Source of the DNA: DASWTL01 sp966250385
Lineage (GTDB): Bacteria; Bacteroidota; Bacteroidia; Sphingobacteriales; Sphingobacteriaceae
Assembly: GCA_966250385.1 (NCBI GenBank)
Contig: CBINHC010000005.1
Coordinates: forward strand, 234,616 to 298,615
Length of the DNA stretch: 64,000 bases
Reading direction: 5' to 3'
A model generated the notes under the pieces. It searched no databases. It saw only the letters and a program-made list of their open reading frames with translations, and had not been told where the DNA came from. This document shows, in pieces, positions 17,809 through 26,338 of the stretch. The stretch's first letter is position 1. Each line of letters opens with the position of its first letter. The translations under genes and the position numbers were made by a program.

Positions 17809-18567
17809 ATGAATTTCTTTGTCGAGGAAGATTCGGTTGTCCGTCAGATATGGGGAAAGGCCGACACCATCCTGTTCATTTTTGCGGGTGCTTCTGCAGA
17901 ATTCGCGCTCAATAAAGCTGTGGACTGGCTGTACTACACCGGCAAGATTCCTTCGGATCCGCTCGGCAGGCTGTTCTCAACAGTTGATTATGCCCGTATG
18001 ATCGTTTTTTCCGAAGAACGGCAGGCTCTGGAAGCGATCGACCGGATGAACCACATCCACGGCAGTATTGAATCCAGCCGCGGCGCCAAAATACCGGACT
18101 GGGCCTACCGCGATGTCCTGTTCATGCTGATCGATTATTCGATCCGCGCGTTCGAAGTGCTTGAAAGGCCGCTGACGGCAGACGAAAAACAGGAAACCTT
18201 CGATGTATTTTACCGGGTCGGCGCCCGGATGGAGATTCCGGGTCTGCCCCGCGATTTCAATGAATGGCTCGTCATGCGCGATGAACATCTGAAGCAGAAT
18301 CTGCTCAGGAGCCATTTTACGATCGACCTGTACAAACAATACCGGAAGCACCTGGGGCCGGTCCGGTTCTACCTCCTGCTGCAGGTGCAAAGCCTGGTCA
18401 CTCCGCCGGTCGTCAGGAGCCACCTGAACCTGAAGGACAGGTCACTGGTACGGATCATCCTTCCGGTCTACAAGATTTCCCGGCGGTTTAAAATGGATCA
18501 ACTGGTCAAGAAGCTGATCCTGCCGCCCGCCTATCAGCAGCAGATCAACAGCCTGGACCGGATATAG
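17809..18567 (+). CDS. Oxygenase MpaB family protein (DUF2236)
   Basis: 252 residues with SVVRQIWGKADTILFIFAGASAEFALNKAVDW, then HGSIESSRGAKIPDWAYRDVLFML and RPLTADEKQETFDVF, the pattern of latex-clearing-protein/MpaB-like DUF2236 proteins. Some members are heme-dependent oxygenases; whether this one binds heme is not evident. Upstream, TGATTTTTGCG at about 17787 resembles the -7 box in the window but lacks the leading TA spacing. Confidence 0.75.
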   Translation: MNFFVEEDSVVRQIWGKADTILFIFAGASAEFALNKAVDWLYYTGKIPSDPLGRLFSTVDYARMIVFSEERQALEAIDRMNHIHGSIESSRGAKIPDWAYRDVLFMLIDYSIRAFEVLERPLTADEKQETFDVFYRVGARMEIPGLPRDFNEWLVMRDEHLKQNLLRSHFTIDLYKQYRKHLGPVRFYLLLQVQSLVTPPVVRSHLNLKDRSLVRIILPVYKISRRFKMDQLVKKLILPPAYQQQINSLDRI

Positions 18568-18609
18568 CCGCCAGCAAGAGACTGGTACAAAGTTTGGACC
18601 GACAACCTC

Positions 18610-19113
18610 ATGAAAATGAACCGAGACCGATTTGTTGCCCTGAAGCTGTTCGCATTCGCTTTTATGATACTCCTGTCATCCTGTGCAATCCGCAGGGATG
18701 CCGGCGCAGACCCGCAGATCAAGAACCTGATCGAATCCGGAAACTTTAAGTTCGATGCGCAGTTTGCCACACCCATGGGCGGCCGCCAGATCCAGCTGAC
18801 CGGCCCATATGAACTGGTCATCTCCGAAAACAGCATCAACTCCCATCTGCCCTACTACGGGGTCGCCTATAGGGCGCCCATCGGATCCGATGAATCCGGC
18901 ATCAAATTCACTTCGGGCGATTTCGGATATAACGTTACGCCCCGGAAGTCCGGCTGGAACATCCAGATCAGGCCGAATGACCAGCAGGATGTCCGGGCTT
19001 TGAGCCTCCGCGTAACCGCCTCAGGCGTTGCAACACTGCAGGTAACCAGCAACTACCGCCAGTCCATCTCGTACAGCGGCCGGATCGTACCCGTCAGTGA
19101 AAAGACCTGGTAG
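18610..19113 (+). CDS. DUF4251 lipoprotein
   Basis: 167 residues with a lipoprotein signal (FAFMILLSSCAIRR). The rest matches the DUF4251 pattern: FKFDAQFATPMGGRQIQLTG, LPYYGVAYRAPIG and a final beta-rich part. Function unknown; expected outer-membrane lipoprotein restricted mainly to Bacteroidota. It follows the MpaB-family gene by 42 bases. Confidence 0.82.
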   Translation: MKMNRDRFVALKLFAFAFMILLSSCAIRRDAGADPQIKNLIESGNFKFDAQFATPMGGRQIQLTGPYELVISENSINSHLPYYGVAYRAPIGSDESGIKFTSGDFGYNVTPRKSGWNIQIRPNDQQDVRALSLRVTASGVATLQVTSNYRQSISYSGRIVPVSEKTW

Positions 19114-19271
19114 AAAACCGCAGCCTGGTGCAGGAATTGGTTGTTCCGGCCTGTTTCAATTCACCGCCGCCCCGGTCGTGCGGCCGGAACCTCCGGACCG
19201 GCGGTCCGCCTTTATAAGAAACTTCGACAAAATTATAATTCCAGGACATTTGTCACTATATTAGAAGACAC

Positions 19272-19763
19272 ATGGCAGAAAAAGACAAACAGGCACATAA
19301 ATTGGACGTTAAGAGCATACTAAAGGAAAAGCAGACTTCTGACGCAGTACTTCGGTTCCTGTATGACGAGTCCGAGTCCGAAATCCGGTCAGCAAGCGGC
19401 TATGACGTGATCCGCTCAATCCGTTCTGGTTTGCCGAAGTCAGGAGTTGATACATTCCTTAAAAAAACAAGTGTAGACAAGGAACAATTGTCCCGGGTAC
19501 TCCACATCAGTTCCCGACAGCTTAGCAGGTATAAAAGTGACCAGCGGTTGTTGCCGGAGCAGTCAAACTTCTTGTATGAACTGACCCGGATTTACACCCG
19601 TGCCCTGGATATTTTCGGAGACCAGGCAACGGCTGAGCATTGGCTCGGCAGGCAACAAATGGCACTTGGCAACCAAATGCCATTCGAACTATTGGATACG
19701 ACGGAGGGTCTCCGGCTCGTAGATAATCTCCTGTCCCAGATTGAACATGGCTTGTACTCATGA
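19272..19763 (+). CDS. Xre/MbcA/ParS-type antitoxin of a RES/Xre pair
   Basis: 163 residues. The middle has a helix-turn-helix-like segment (SVDKEQLSRVLHISSRQLSRYK), and the C-terminus has the DUF2384/MbcA domain: YTRALDIFGDQATAEHWLGRQQMALGNQMPFELLDTTEGLRLVDNLL in order. It should neutralise the toxin and repress the operon. Its stop overlaps the toxin start as ATGA. Base composition is slightly more AT-rich than the neighbours, consistent with mobility. Confidence 0.88.
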   Translation: MAEKDKQAHKLDVKSILKEKQTSDAVLRFLYDESESEIRSASGYDVIRSIRSGLPKSGVDTFLKKTSVDKEQLSRVLHISSRQLSRYKSDQRLLPEQSNFLYELTRIYTRALDIFGDQATAEHWLGRQQMALGNQMPFELLDTTEGLRLVDNLLSQIEHGLYS

Positions 19764-20209
19764 AGCTGTACCGGATTGTCAGGGAACAGTTCGCAAATGA
19801 TCTGAGCGGTCGGGGCGGATTAATTTCCTTTGCCCGATGGCATTATTATATGCCGGTCGTATACACGTCCCTGCAAACCTCTACCTGTATCCTGGAACAG
19901 CTGGTCCATATAGAAGCGGGCGAAATCCATCATGATCTCACCATGGTAGAAATGAGTTTACCTGATCATGCAAGTTATCGTTCAGTCGATCCTGATGATC
20001 TGCCGGAAAACTGGAAAAGCTACCCTTCGCCGCCGGAACTCTGTCGCATCGGAAACACCTGGCTGACCGGCAGGACTTCGCTCCTGCTTTATGTTCCAGG
20101 CGTGGTTGACCCCTTCTCCCGGAATGTACTAATTAACCCTCTTCATGAAGAGGCGGCAGGAATAAGAATCGAATCAATCACCCGGTTTGTTTTTGACAGG
20201 CGTCTTTAA
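19760..20209 (+). CDS. RES-domain toxin
   Basis: 149 residues. The RES-like core shows an Arg in SFARWHYYMPVVYTS, a Tyr in the same stretch and a Glu in TCILEQLVHIE, corresponding to the catalytic Arg, Tyr and Glu of RES toxins, which degrade NAD+. The usual R-W-N is R-W-H here. The product is about the normal size for the family. Gene order antitoxin then toxin with ATGA overlap is standard for this system. Confidence 0.85.
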   Translation: MKLYRIVREQFANDLSGRGGLISFARWHYYMPVVYTSLQTSTCILEQLVHIEAGEIHHDLTMVEMSLPDHASYRSVDPDDLPENWKSYPSPPELCRIGNTWLTGRTSLLLYVPGVVDPFSRNVLINPLHEEAAGIRIESITRFVFDRRL

Positions 20210-20284
20210 AAGGTATAGGCTGATCCGGGCTTCAGGTTCGCGAGCCCGGAGGGCTGTTTTGCCTGGGATGTACGTCATTTTTTT

Positions 20285-20292
20285 TAAGTTTG
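20285..20292 (+). promoter_or_regulatory. -7 box immediately before the sulfatase-like gene
   Basis: TAAGTTTG followed by CC matches TAnnTTTG fully and ends only four bases before the ATG at 20297, implying a leaderless or nearly leaderless transcript. Confidence 0.5.
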
Positions 20293-20296
20293 CCCC

Positions 20297-22159
20297 ATGC
20301 TAAAACATGCTTCCGTCCTGATCCGATTTTTCCTGTTCTGGATGGTATTCTTTGCCGCTGACCGGCTGATCTTCATCCTCTATTTCTGGAAAAAAATAAC
20401 GGCCGCCGGATATTCCGACGTTCCGCTGATCTTTCTTCACGGGCTCCGCATCGACGCCTCGACCAGCATGTACCTGTCTGCCCTTCCGCTGATCGTATAC
20501 TTTCTGCTCTGGCTGATCAGCCCCCTGAAAGTGGGGCAGTGGGTACCAAAGGCGTATACCTATCTTTTTATGACGGTGATCTCCCTGATCAGCATCGTCA
20601 ACTTCAACGTATACCGCGAATGGGGAACCAAGATCAATTACCGGATCCTGGACTATGCGATCAGCAGTCCGGAGGAAGCGATGGCCTCCAGTTCATCGTC
20701 CCCGGTCCTGCTCTCGTTCACCATCTTCTTTATCCAGCTTGCACTGGGTATCTGGCTCAGCCGCCGGATCATAGACTTCCGGATGCCCGGGGTGCCCGTG
20801 CCGCTTTGGCAGAAGATCCCGGCCATTCTATTGCTGACCGTGGCCTCCGCCCTGATCTTCCGTGGCGGCTGGCAGCTTTCCCCGATCAACCAGAGCATGG
20901 CCTATTTTTCCGACCAGCCGCCGGTGAACCATGCCGCAGTCAATACCGAATGGAACCTGATCCATGACGTGCTCAACAACCGGTCCGTCCAGAAGAACCC
21001 CTACCAGTACCTGCCCGAAAAGGAAGCGCATCAAATGGTACGCGGCCTGTATCCGGATCTCGAGTCTCCCACGGAACGGGTACTCACAACCGACCGGCCG
21101 AACATCATGATGGTCATTCTGGAAAGTTTTACCGCACAGGTCGTTGAAAGCCTGGACGGGGAAAAAGGCGTCGCACCGCAAATGGAAAAGCTGATTCATG
21201 ACGGAATCTTTTTCGATCAGATCTATGCTTCCGGCGATCGCACGGATCGCGGGATCATCGCCATCCTGAGCGGATTTCCGTCGCAGGCTATCCGCAGCAT
21301 TCTTAAACAGAACGACAAGCAGGAGAAACTTCCGGCGATCTCATCCGCGCTTTCGCGGGCGGGATACCGGAACTCGTTCTTTTACGGCGGCGAAAGCGAG
21401 TTTTTCAATCTCAAGTCCTATATCCTGAGTCATGACTACCAGCGGCTGATCGATAAGAAGGCTTTCCAGTCCCGGGACATGAACTCCAAATGGGGGGCCT
21501 ACGACCATGTGGTCTACCAAAGGGTCCTGCAGGATCAGCCAAAGATCCGTGAACCCTTCTTCACAACGGTGCTGACGCTCACCAATCACGAACCGTTCGA
21601 ACTGCCGGTGAAGCACCGGTTCGGCGACGATACCGTCGAGAACCAGTTCCGGAGTACCGCCTTCTACACCGACTCATCCCTTTATGCCTTCATCCGGGAA
21701 GCGAAAAAACAACCGTGGTATAAGAACACCCTGTTCGTCATGGTCGCCGACCACGGACACAGGCTCCCTTCGAACAAGTTTGAAAGCTATCATCCGGGAA
21801 GGAACCGGATCCCGCTCTTATTCTTCGGAGACGTGATCCGGCCCGAATACCGCGGCCGGAAGGTCAGCAAAACCGGAAGCCAGACGGATCTGGCCACGAC
21901 GCTGCTGGGCCAGCTGGGACTGCCCGCCACGGATTTCATATGGGGTAAGGATCTGCTGAATCCCGCTTCGCGGGACCTGGCATTTTTTGACTGGGACAAC
22001 GGTTTCGGGGTCGTCACCCCTGGACAAAGCATTTCATATGACAATGTGGGCAGGAAGGTCATCTACAGCAAACCTGAGCAGCATCCCGGCGAAGAGCGGC
22101 TGCTCGACACGGGCAAGGCCTATCTGCAGGAAGTTTTCAGCCGGTATATCAGTTACTAG
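20297..22159 (+). CDS. LtaS-like sulfatase-fold membrane phosphotransferase
   Basis: 620 residues. Five hydrophobic segments occupy residues 5-200; the extracytoplasmic sulfatase domain starts at about 270 with NIMMVILESF (metal Glu) and continues with SGDRTDRGIIAILSGFPS (candidate nucleophile Thr), FYGGESEFFNLKSY and VMVADHGHRLP (metal Asp-His). LtaS/MdoB relatives move phosphoglycerol or phosphoethanolamine onto envelope glycans. In a Gram-negative the substrate is probably LPS or periplasmic glucan. The 3' end overlaps the convergent Nudix gene by 11 bases. Confidence 0.88.
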   Translation: MLKHASVLIRFFLFWMVFFAADRLIFILYFWKKITAAGYSDVPLIFLHGLRIDASTSMYLSALPLIVYFLLWLISPLKVGQWVPKAYTYLFMTVISLISIVNFNVYREWGTKINYRILDYAISSPEEAMASSSSSPVLLSFTIFFIQLALGIWLSRRIIDFRMPGVPVPLWQKIPAILLLTVASALIFRGGWQLSPINQSMAYFSDQPPVNHAAVNTEWNLIHDVLNNRSVQKNPYQYLPEKEAHQMVRGLYPDLESPTERVLTTDRPNIMMVILESFTAQVVESLDGEKGVAPQMEKLIHDGIFFDQIYASGDRTDRGIIAILSGFPSQAIRSILKQNDKQEKLPAISSALSRAGYRNSFFYGGESEFFNLKSYILSHDYQRLIDKKAFQSRDMNSKWGAYDHVVYQRVLQDQPKIREPFFTTVLTLTNHEPFELPVKHRFGDDTVENQFRSTAFYTDSSLYAFIREAKKQPWYKNTLFVMVADHGHRLPSNKFESYHPGRNRIPLLFFGDVIRPEYRGRKVSKTGSQTDLATTLLGQLGLPATDFIWGKDLLNPASRDLAFFDWDNGFGVVTPGQSISYDNVGRKVIYSKPEQHPGEERLLDTGKAYLQEVFSRYISY

Positions 22160-22607
22160 CGTTCCCGGAAGGCACCTTCAGCAGCTCGACGACCTTCTTA
22201 TCGGTTTCAAAGGTAACGTCATCGGGAGAAAGCTCCGCCAACGGTACCCAGCGGAAGCTCTGCCGCAGATCGCCTTCGGAATCAAATTCAAAAGCGGTTT
22301 TCTTGAAGGGCAGCGCTAACAGGCCGACCGGCCTGACCCGATAATACACGCTGATGATCTGGCTTTCATTGAAGGCCGATTTGATGTAAAAGTCGGTCGT
22401 GTAAAAATGATCCAGCACCTCAACCTCGGCCAGGCACTCTTCCATGAACTCCCGCCGGAGTCCATCCCGCAGGCCCTCGCCATATTCCAGTCCGCCGCCC
22501 GGAAATTTCGTGAAGCGGACGCCGTACTCTTCTTCATCGCTCAGCAGGATCTCCCCCTCTTCGTTCGTCAGCAGTCCATAGACCCGCACATTGAAAGGAT
22601 AATTCAT
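22149..22607 (-). CDS. Nudix hydrolase
   Basis: I start at the ATG at 22607 (MNYPFNVRVYGLL, 152 residues), overlapping the upstream CDF stop as ATGA. The Nudix box reads GGLEYGEGLRDGLRREFMEE, with the final conserved Gly replaced (ECLAE). It should hydrolyse a nucleoside diphosphate linked to another group; substrate unknown. The 3' end overlaps the convergent LtaS-like gene by 11 bases. Confidence 0.87.
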   Translation of the reverse strand: MNYPFNVRVYGLLTNEEGEILLSDEEEYGVRFTKFPGGGLEYGEGLRDGLRREFMEECLAEVEVLDHFYTTDFYIKSAFNESQIISVYYRVRPVGLLALPFKKTAFEFDSEGDLRQSFRWVPLAELSPDDVTFETDKKVVELLKVPSGNASN

Positions 22608-23578
22608 TCGAAGTGTTTTTGGTTCAGCGTGACATTGGCCAGGGTCCAGGTGATGTCCTTCCGCTTGACCTCGTTCCGGACGGGACAATCCTGCATCCGG
22701 CAGTAATGACAGCATTCGGGCAGACAGGGATCCGCATGGATAAACAGCTCGGTGCTGGTCCTGGACTTGGCATTGATCAGGCGGCTGACTTCGGTCACCT
22801 CCTCGTGGACCTTGGTCAGATCAAAATAATACGGAAGGGTCAGGTGACAGTCGATGTGCAGATCGGCGCCGTAGATCTGCGTACGCAGGTTATGGACGTC
22901 GATCCAGCTGTCCTTGCGGTTGTCGTTCAGAATTCCGACCACCTGGCTGACCTTCTCGAGGTCCGATTCGTCCATCAGTCCCCCGACAGACCGGCGGACC
23001 AGCTTATAGCCATGGTACAGGATAAAGACGCCCAGACCGATGGAGAGGATACTGTCCAGGTAATAGATGCCCGTAGCATAGATCAGGATCAATCCGCCTA
23101 CCAGCGCCGCGCTGCTGTAGGCATCGGTCAGCAGGTGCTTTCCGTCCGCATACAGCGTCAGTGAATTCAGGGTCTTGCTCTGCCTGACCATGTAGGTTCC
23201 CAATCCGAAGTTGACGACCCCCGTAGCCGCAATAATGAGCGTTCCGTCCAGCAGGCTGTAGATCATCTGCGGGTGAACCAGATTATAGACCGACTTGACC
23301 ATGATCAGCACGCCGGCCAGGGTGATCAGCACCCCTTCGATGAAAACAGCAAAGAATTCCACCTTTCCATGACCGTACGGATGATTCTGGTCACGAGGCA
23401 GCGCTGAAAGATAAATGCTGTAAAATGCGAAGGAACTGGCCAGCACGTTGACGATACTTTCGCTGGCATCGGTCAGGATCGAGTTGGATGAGGTAACAAA
23501 GAACGCCACGAACTTGGCGACCATCAGCAGGATGCCGGTTACGAGCGAGATAAGGATGATCTTTTTTTGAGGTTGCAC
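22604..23578 (-). CDS. Cation diffusion facilitator (Zn/Mn/Fe efflux) transporter
   Basis: I use the GTG at 23578 (324 residues); a TTG at 23596 would add six. Six membrane segments hold the metal-site pairs TDASESIVNV and LLTDAYSSAALV and the loop HPYGHGKVEFF. The cytoplasmic domain has the expected H-x-H (GADLHIDCHLT). Unusually, the C-terminus continues into a Cys-rich tail with five Cys in 13 residues (CLPECCHYCRMQDC), a possible extra metal site. It exports divalent metal in exchange for protons at the inner membrane. Confidence 0.9.
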   Translation of the reverse strand: MQPQKKIILISLVTGILLMVAKFVAFFVTSSNSILTDASESIVNVLASSFAFYSIYLSALPRDQNHPYGHGKVEFFAVFIEGVLITLAGVLIMVKSVYNLVHPQMIYSLLDGTLIIAATGVVNFGLGTYMVRQSKTLNSLTLYADGKHLLTDAYSSAALVGGLILIYATGIYYLDSILSIGLGVFILYHGYKLVRRSVGGLMDESDLEKVSQVVGILNDNRKDSWIDVHNLRTQIYGADLHIDCHLTLPYYFDLTKVHEEVTEVSRLINAKSRTSTELFIHADPCLPECCHYCRMQDCPVRNEVKRKDITWTLANVTLNQKHFE

Positions 23579-23654
23579 TGCCAGTCTAAACTGCAAATTT
23601 AGGATAAAGTATCAGTCCGCCCACGATTCCTTCGTTTTTCAGCCGGTCCGGCCG

Positions 23655-23688
23655 GGCAAAAAAAAACCAGGATGTATGGTCCTGGTTT
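23655..23688 (-). terminator. Intrinsic terminator of the DUF4142 gene
   Basis: On the minus strand AAACCAGGA (23688-23680) pairs with TCCTGGTTT (23672-23664) around a seven-base loop and runs into ten Ts. It lies 11 bases after the stop of the DUF4142 gene. Confidence 0.9.
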
Positions 23689-23698
23689 CATATCGGCG

Positions 23699-24289
23699 TC
23701 AATGATTCATTCCGGGCGAGCCGCCGCCCATGCCGGAAACGTCGATATTCAGCCGTTTGGCGATTGCCTGGGCCATCTCCAGGTGCTCCCTGAGCGCAGG
23801 CAGTGTCTTTACCGCAAAATCCCTGATCTCCGGGTCCTGAACATCCCGGGAGGCTTTTTCAAACAACATGATATTCTTCATATGCCCCCTGATCTGCAGG
23901 GTGATGTACTCCCTGTCGAAATCGGCTCCGGAAGCCTGTTTCAGTTTGCCGACCGCTGAAGCCATTTTCGGATCGTCCGCGCCGCCCTGTGCGCCTGCAT
24001 CCAGCTGTTTGGTCTGCATGAGTTGTTTCAGTTGTTCATTGGCAGCCGTATGATCCTGGACCATACGGGATCCGAACTGTTTGACGTCCAGGTCGGCACC
24101 TTTTTGCTGGGCAAGCTGACCCGTCTCGATTTCCATCATGTTCGCCATCCTGGCCCGGGAAACAAAACCGGCGGCCGCCGTGTCCTGTACCCCCTGTGCC
24201 GCGGTCCCCGGATCGGTGACCTGTGCCGTGGATGTCGTGAAAGCAGTTGCTGCGAAGATCAGCAGAGCTGCCAGAGCCGTGTTTTTCAT
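23699..24289 (-). CDS. DUF4142 protein, exported
   Basis: 196 residues with a signal peptide (NTALAALLIFAATAFTTSTAQ). The ferritin-like four-helix DUF4142 domain follows: FVSRARMANMMEIETGQLAQQKG, FGSRMVQDHTAANEQLKQL, and the C-terminal helix LREHLEMAQAIAKRL. DUF4142 proteins are periplasmic and often stress-induced; mechanism unknown. The extreme C-terminus is Gly/Met-rich. Confidence 0.87.
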   Translation of the reverse strand: MKNTALAALLIFAATAFTTSTAQVTDPGTAAQGVQDTAAAGFVSRARMANMMEIETGQLAQQKGADLDVKQFGSRMVQDHTAANEQLKQLMQTKQLDAGAQGGADDPKMASAVGKLKQASGADFDREYITLQIRGHMKNIMLFEKASRDVQDPEIRDFAVKTLPALREHLEMAQAIAKRLNIDVSGMGGGSPGMNH

Positions 24290-24599
24290 AACTTTTCCTT
24301 TTGATAGATTTCAAAATTTAACACGATCAAAAATCGATTGTTTGGGTACAGGAAATCATATCATATTGACTATTAAGTAATTAAATTGAAAAATCAAAAG
24401 GCGTAGCTGCGCCGTTTAATCGAACCGAACGAATCTTGAAGAACGATTAAGCGATTTAAGCCGATCGGAGCACTGCCTTAGTTCATAATTAAGGACCGTC
24501 TCTCAAAAAATCTGTGATTTGCGATGGCGTACTGCCGGCTATTATCCCGCTGCCGACGAAAAACCACTATCTTACCGGCCCTTCGATTATACCTTTTAC
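24290..24599. other. Intergenic region upstream of the IS605-type element
   Basis: 310 bases without a convincing gene. The part next to the DUF4142 gene is AT-rich and should hold its promoter (a TAAATTTTG with one extra base is present on the minus strand). A short stem GGCG/CGCC lies near 24400. The right end, up to TTTTAC at 24594-24599, should be the original upstream region of the aminotransferase gene now displaced by the insertion. Confidence 0.5.
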
Positions 24600-24638
24600 A
24601 TGAGGGAGCGTAAAACCGATCGGTCTTAAGCCGATGGG
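24594..24638 (+). repeat. Left end: cleavage site, guide and subterminal hairpin
   Basis: TTTTAC, ten bases, GTAAAA, then the hairpin with CCGATCGG (24616-24623) and CCGATGGG (24631-24638) around TCTTAAG. The hairpin core GGTCTTAAGC is almost the same as GGTCTTTAGC in the right-end hairpin, as expected if one TnpA binds both. Confidence 0.75.
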
Positions 24639-24654
24639 ATGTAAGCGACAAACA

Positions 24655-25011
24655 CTACCCCGGTGAAAGAATATACTGGCGAATGGTATCGGGCGATGCT
24701 TCGCCTATTGAGCAAACAAAATAGCCATCGCTCCAAAAGGTGTGTTCTTTCCAAAAGTTCTTTGACAATATCATTTTGTGCTTTTGCCAGATTGCAACAG
24801 GGCTTTCCTGTTTTAGCTTTCGTACTATCATGGTAGTGGAGAGGCGTGGAATATAACGAATTAAAAAATGTACGTGGTCTTTGTCTGTTTCCATTACTTC
24901 GATGTCAAAGTCAGACTTATCTGTAATGGCTTGAAGGATCGCTTTCATGTCGCTGTTTAGCTGTCCGATTAGTAACTCCTTTCGGTATTTGCAAACAAAA
25001 TAAGATGGCAT
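24655..25011 (-). CDS. tnpA: TnpA, Y1 HUH single-strand transposase
   Basis: 118 residues. The HUH motif is HVHFLI with His at residues 46 and 48; the catalytic Tyr is Y113 in DTIRQYI. SYFVCKYRKELLIG at the start aligns with the first strand of IS200/IS605 TnpA proteins, which are usually 130-150 residues. The frame stays open for 15 codons upstream of the ATG but offers no other start. It cuts and rejoins single-stranded IS ends. It is transcribed towards the left end, divergent from tnpB. Confidence 0.88.
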   Translation of the reverse strand: MPSYFVCKYRKELLIGQLNSDMKAILQAITDKSDFDIEVMETDKDHVHFLIRYIPRLSTTMIVRKLKQESPVAIWQKHKMILSKNFWKEHTFWSDGYFVCSIGEASPDTIRQYILSPG

Positions 25012-25148
25012 TTGAGGTAATGTTTTGAGCGGTTTGTACTGATGTAATTGTTTTGTTTACGCATGTTGGTAGCGAAGTTTTTTGTGAACGCTTCTCAATC
25101 TAAAAAGGAGTGTTTACAAGAAAACGTAGTGGCTGCATAAATAATTAC

Positions 25149-25156
25149 TACCTTCG
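25149..25156 (+). promoter_or_regulatory. Candidate -7 box of tnpB
   Basis: TACCTTCG matches TAnnTTTG at seven of eight positions and ends six bases before the GTG start of tnpB. Confidence 0.35.
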
Positions 25157-25162
25157 TACAAG

Positions 25163-26338
25163 GTGAAAACAATCCACAAAACATATCGGTTTGCACTCCT
25201 TCCCACCAAAGAGCAGGAGGTGTTACTGAGCAAGCACTTCGGATGTATAAGATATGTTTTCAATCATTTTCTGAACGAACGTAAAGTACAGTATCAGGAT
25301 AGTAAAAAATCGGACAACTATTATAAGCAGGCCGCCACGCTAACGCTCTTGAAAAAGAAAGAAGAAACGGCATGGCTTAAAGAAGTGAATAGTCAAACGT
25401 TGCAGTTTGTCCTGCGCTGTCTGGAGACTGCTTATCTCAACTTCTTTCGGGGCAAAGCAAAATTTCCACGTTTTAAAAGCAGGAAGGATAAAAATAGTTT
25501 TACCGTTCCGCAATTTGTAAGCGTGGAAGATAACAGGCTGCATATTCCCAAATTCAAAGACGGTATCAAGATTGTCTTGCACCGTGAAATAGAAGGCGAA
25601 ATAAGCCACTGCACCATTTCAAAAACGCCGACTGGAAAATACTTTGTATCTATTCCTTGCGAAGTAAAGCACATTCCCCAAAAAGCAACTGGTAAAAGTT
25701 GTGGTTTGGATTTAGGCATTAAAGACTTTGCGGTTACTTCCGATGGTATGCGTTTCAAAAACAACTACCACCTAAAACGCTATGAGCGGCGGTTGGCAAA
25801 AGCACAAAAGCATCTATCCCGAAAGGTGAAAGGTTCAAATAACAGAAATAAGCAACGCCTGAAAGTGGCAGCAATCCATGAAAAGATTGCAAACACTCGG
25901 TTGAACTTGTTGCATAATATATCTACGCAGATAACCAATGCGTATGATGTGATTGCAGTCGAAGATTTGAACGTTAAGGGTATGATGGCAAACCACAAGC
26001 TGGCAAAGCATATAGGCGATGCCAGTTGGGGGACATTCGTAAGGTTGTTGGAGTATAAGACGGAATGGAATAACAAGCGTGTGGTAAAAATCAACCGCTT
26101 CTATCCATCTTCCAAAACCTGTAACGAATGCGGTTACATCCATCAAAACCTAAGCCTGTCGGAAAGGGAATGGACGTGTCCCAATGGTCACACATTGGAC
26201 AGGGACATCAACGCGTCAAAAAATATCCTGCAAGAAGGATTAAAAACAATCGGGGCGGAACTCTCCGATAACACCTTTGGAGGCCAAAATAAGACTTCTG
26301 CAAAGAAGCGCAAGCCAATGAAAAAGGAAGCCCATTAG
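25163..26338 (+). CDS. tnpB: TnpB, RNA-guided RuvC-like nuclease (Cas12 ancestor family)
   Basis: 391 residues from a GTG start, full family length. RuvC residues are D183 (GLDLGIKDFAV), E267 (VIAVEDLNVKG) and D348 (DRDINASKN). A zinc finger sits between them: C320 and C323 (CNECG), C339 and H343 (CPNGH). The N-terminal domain starts HKTYRFALLPTKEQE. TnpB uses an RNA from the right end to cut donor DNA next to the target motif, favouring retention of the element. The stop codon lies inside the right-end hairpin. Confidence 0.95.
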   Translation: MKTIHKTYRFALLPTKEQEVLLSKHFGCIRYVFNHFLNERKVQYQDSKKSDNYYKQAATLTLLKKKEETAWLKEVNSQTLQFVLRCLETAYLNFFRGKAKFPRFKSRKDKNSFTVPQFVSVEDNRLHIPKFKDGIKIVLHREIEGEISHCTISKTPTGKYFVSIPCEVKHIPQKATGKSCGLDLGIKDFAVTSDGMRFKNNYHLKRYERRLAKAQKHLSRKVKGSNNRNKQRLKVAAIHEKIANTRLNLLHNISTQITNAYDVIAVEDLNVKGMMANHKLAKHIGDASWGTFVRLLEYKTEWNNKRVVKINRFYPSSKTCNECGYIHQNLSLSEREWTCPNGHTLDRDINASKNILQEGLKTIGAELSDNTFGGQNKTSAKKRKPMKKEAH

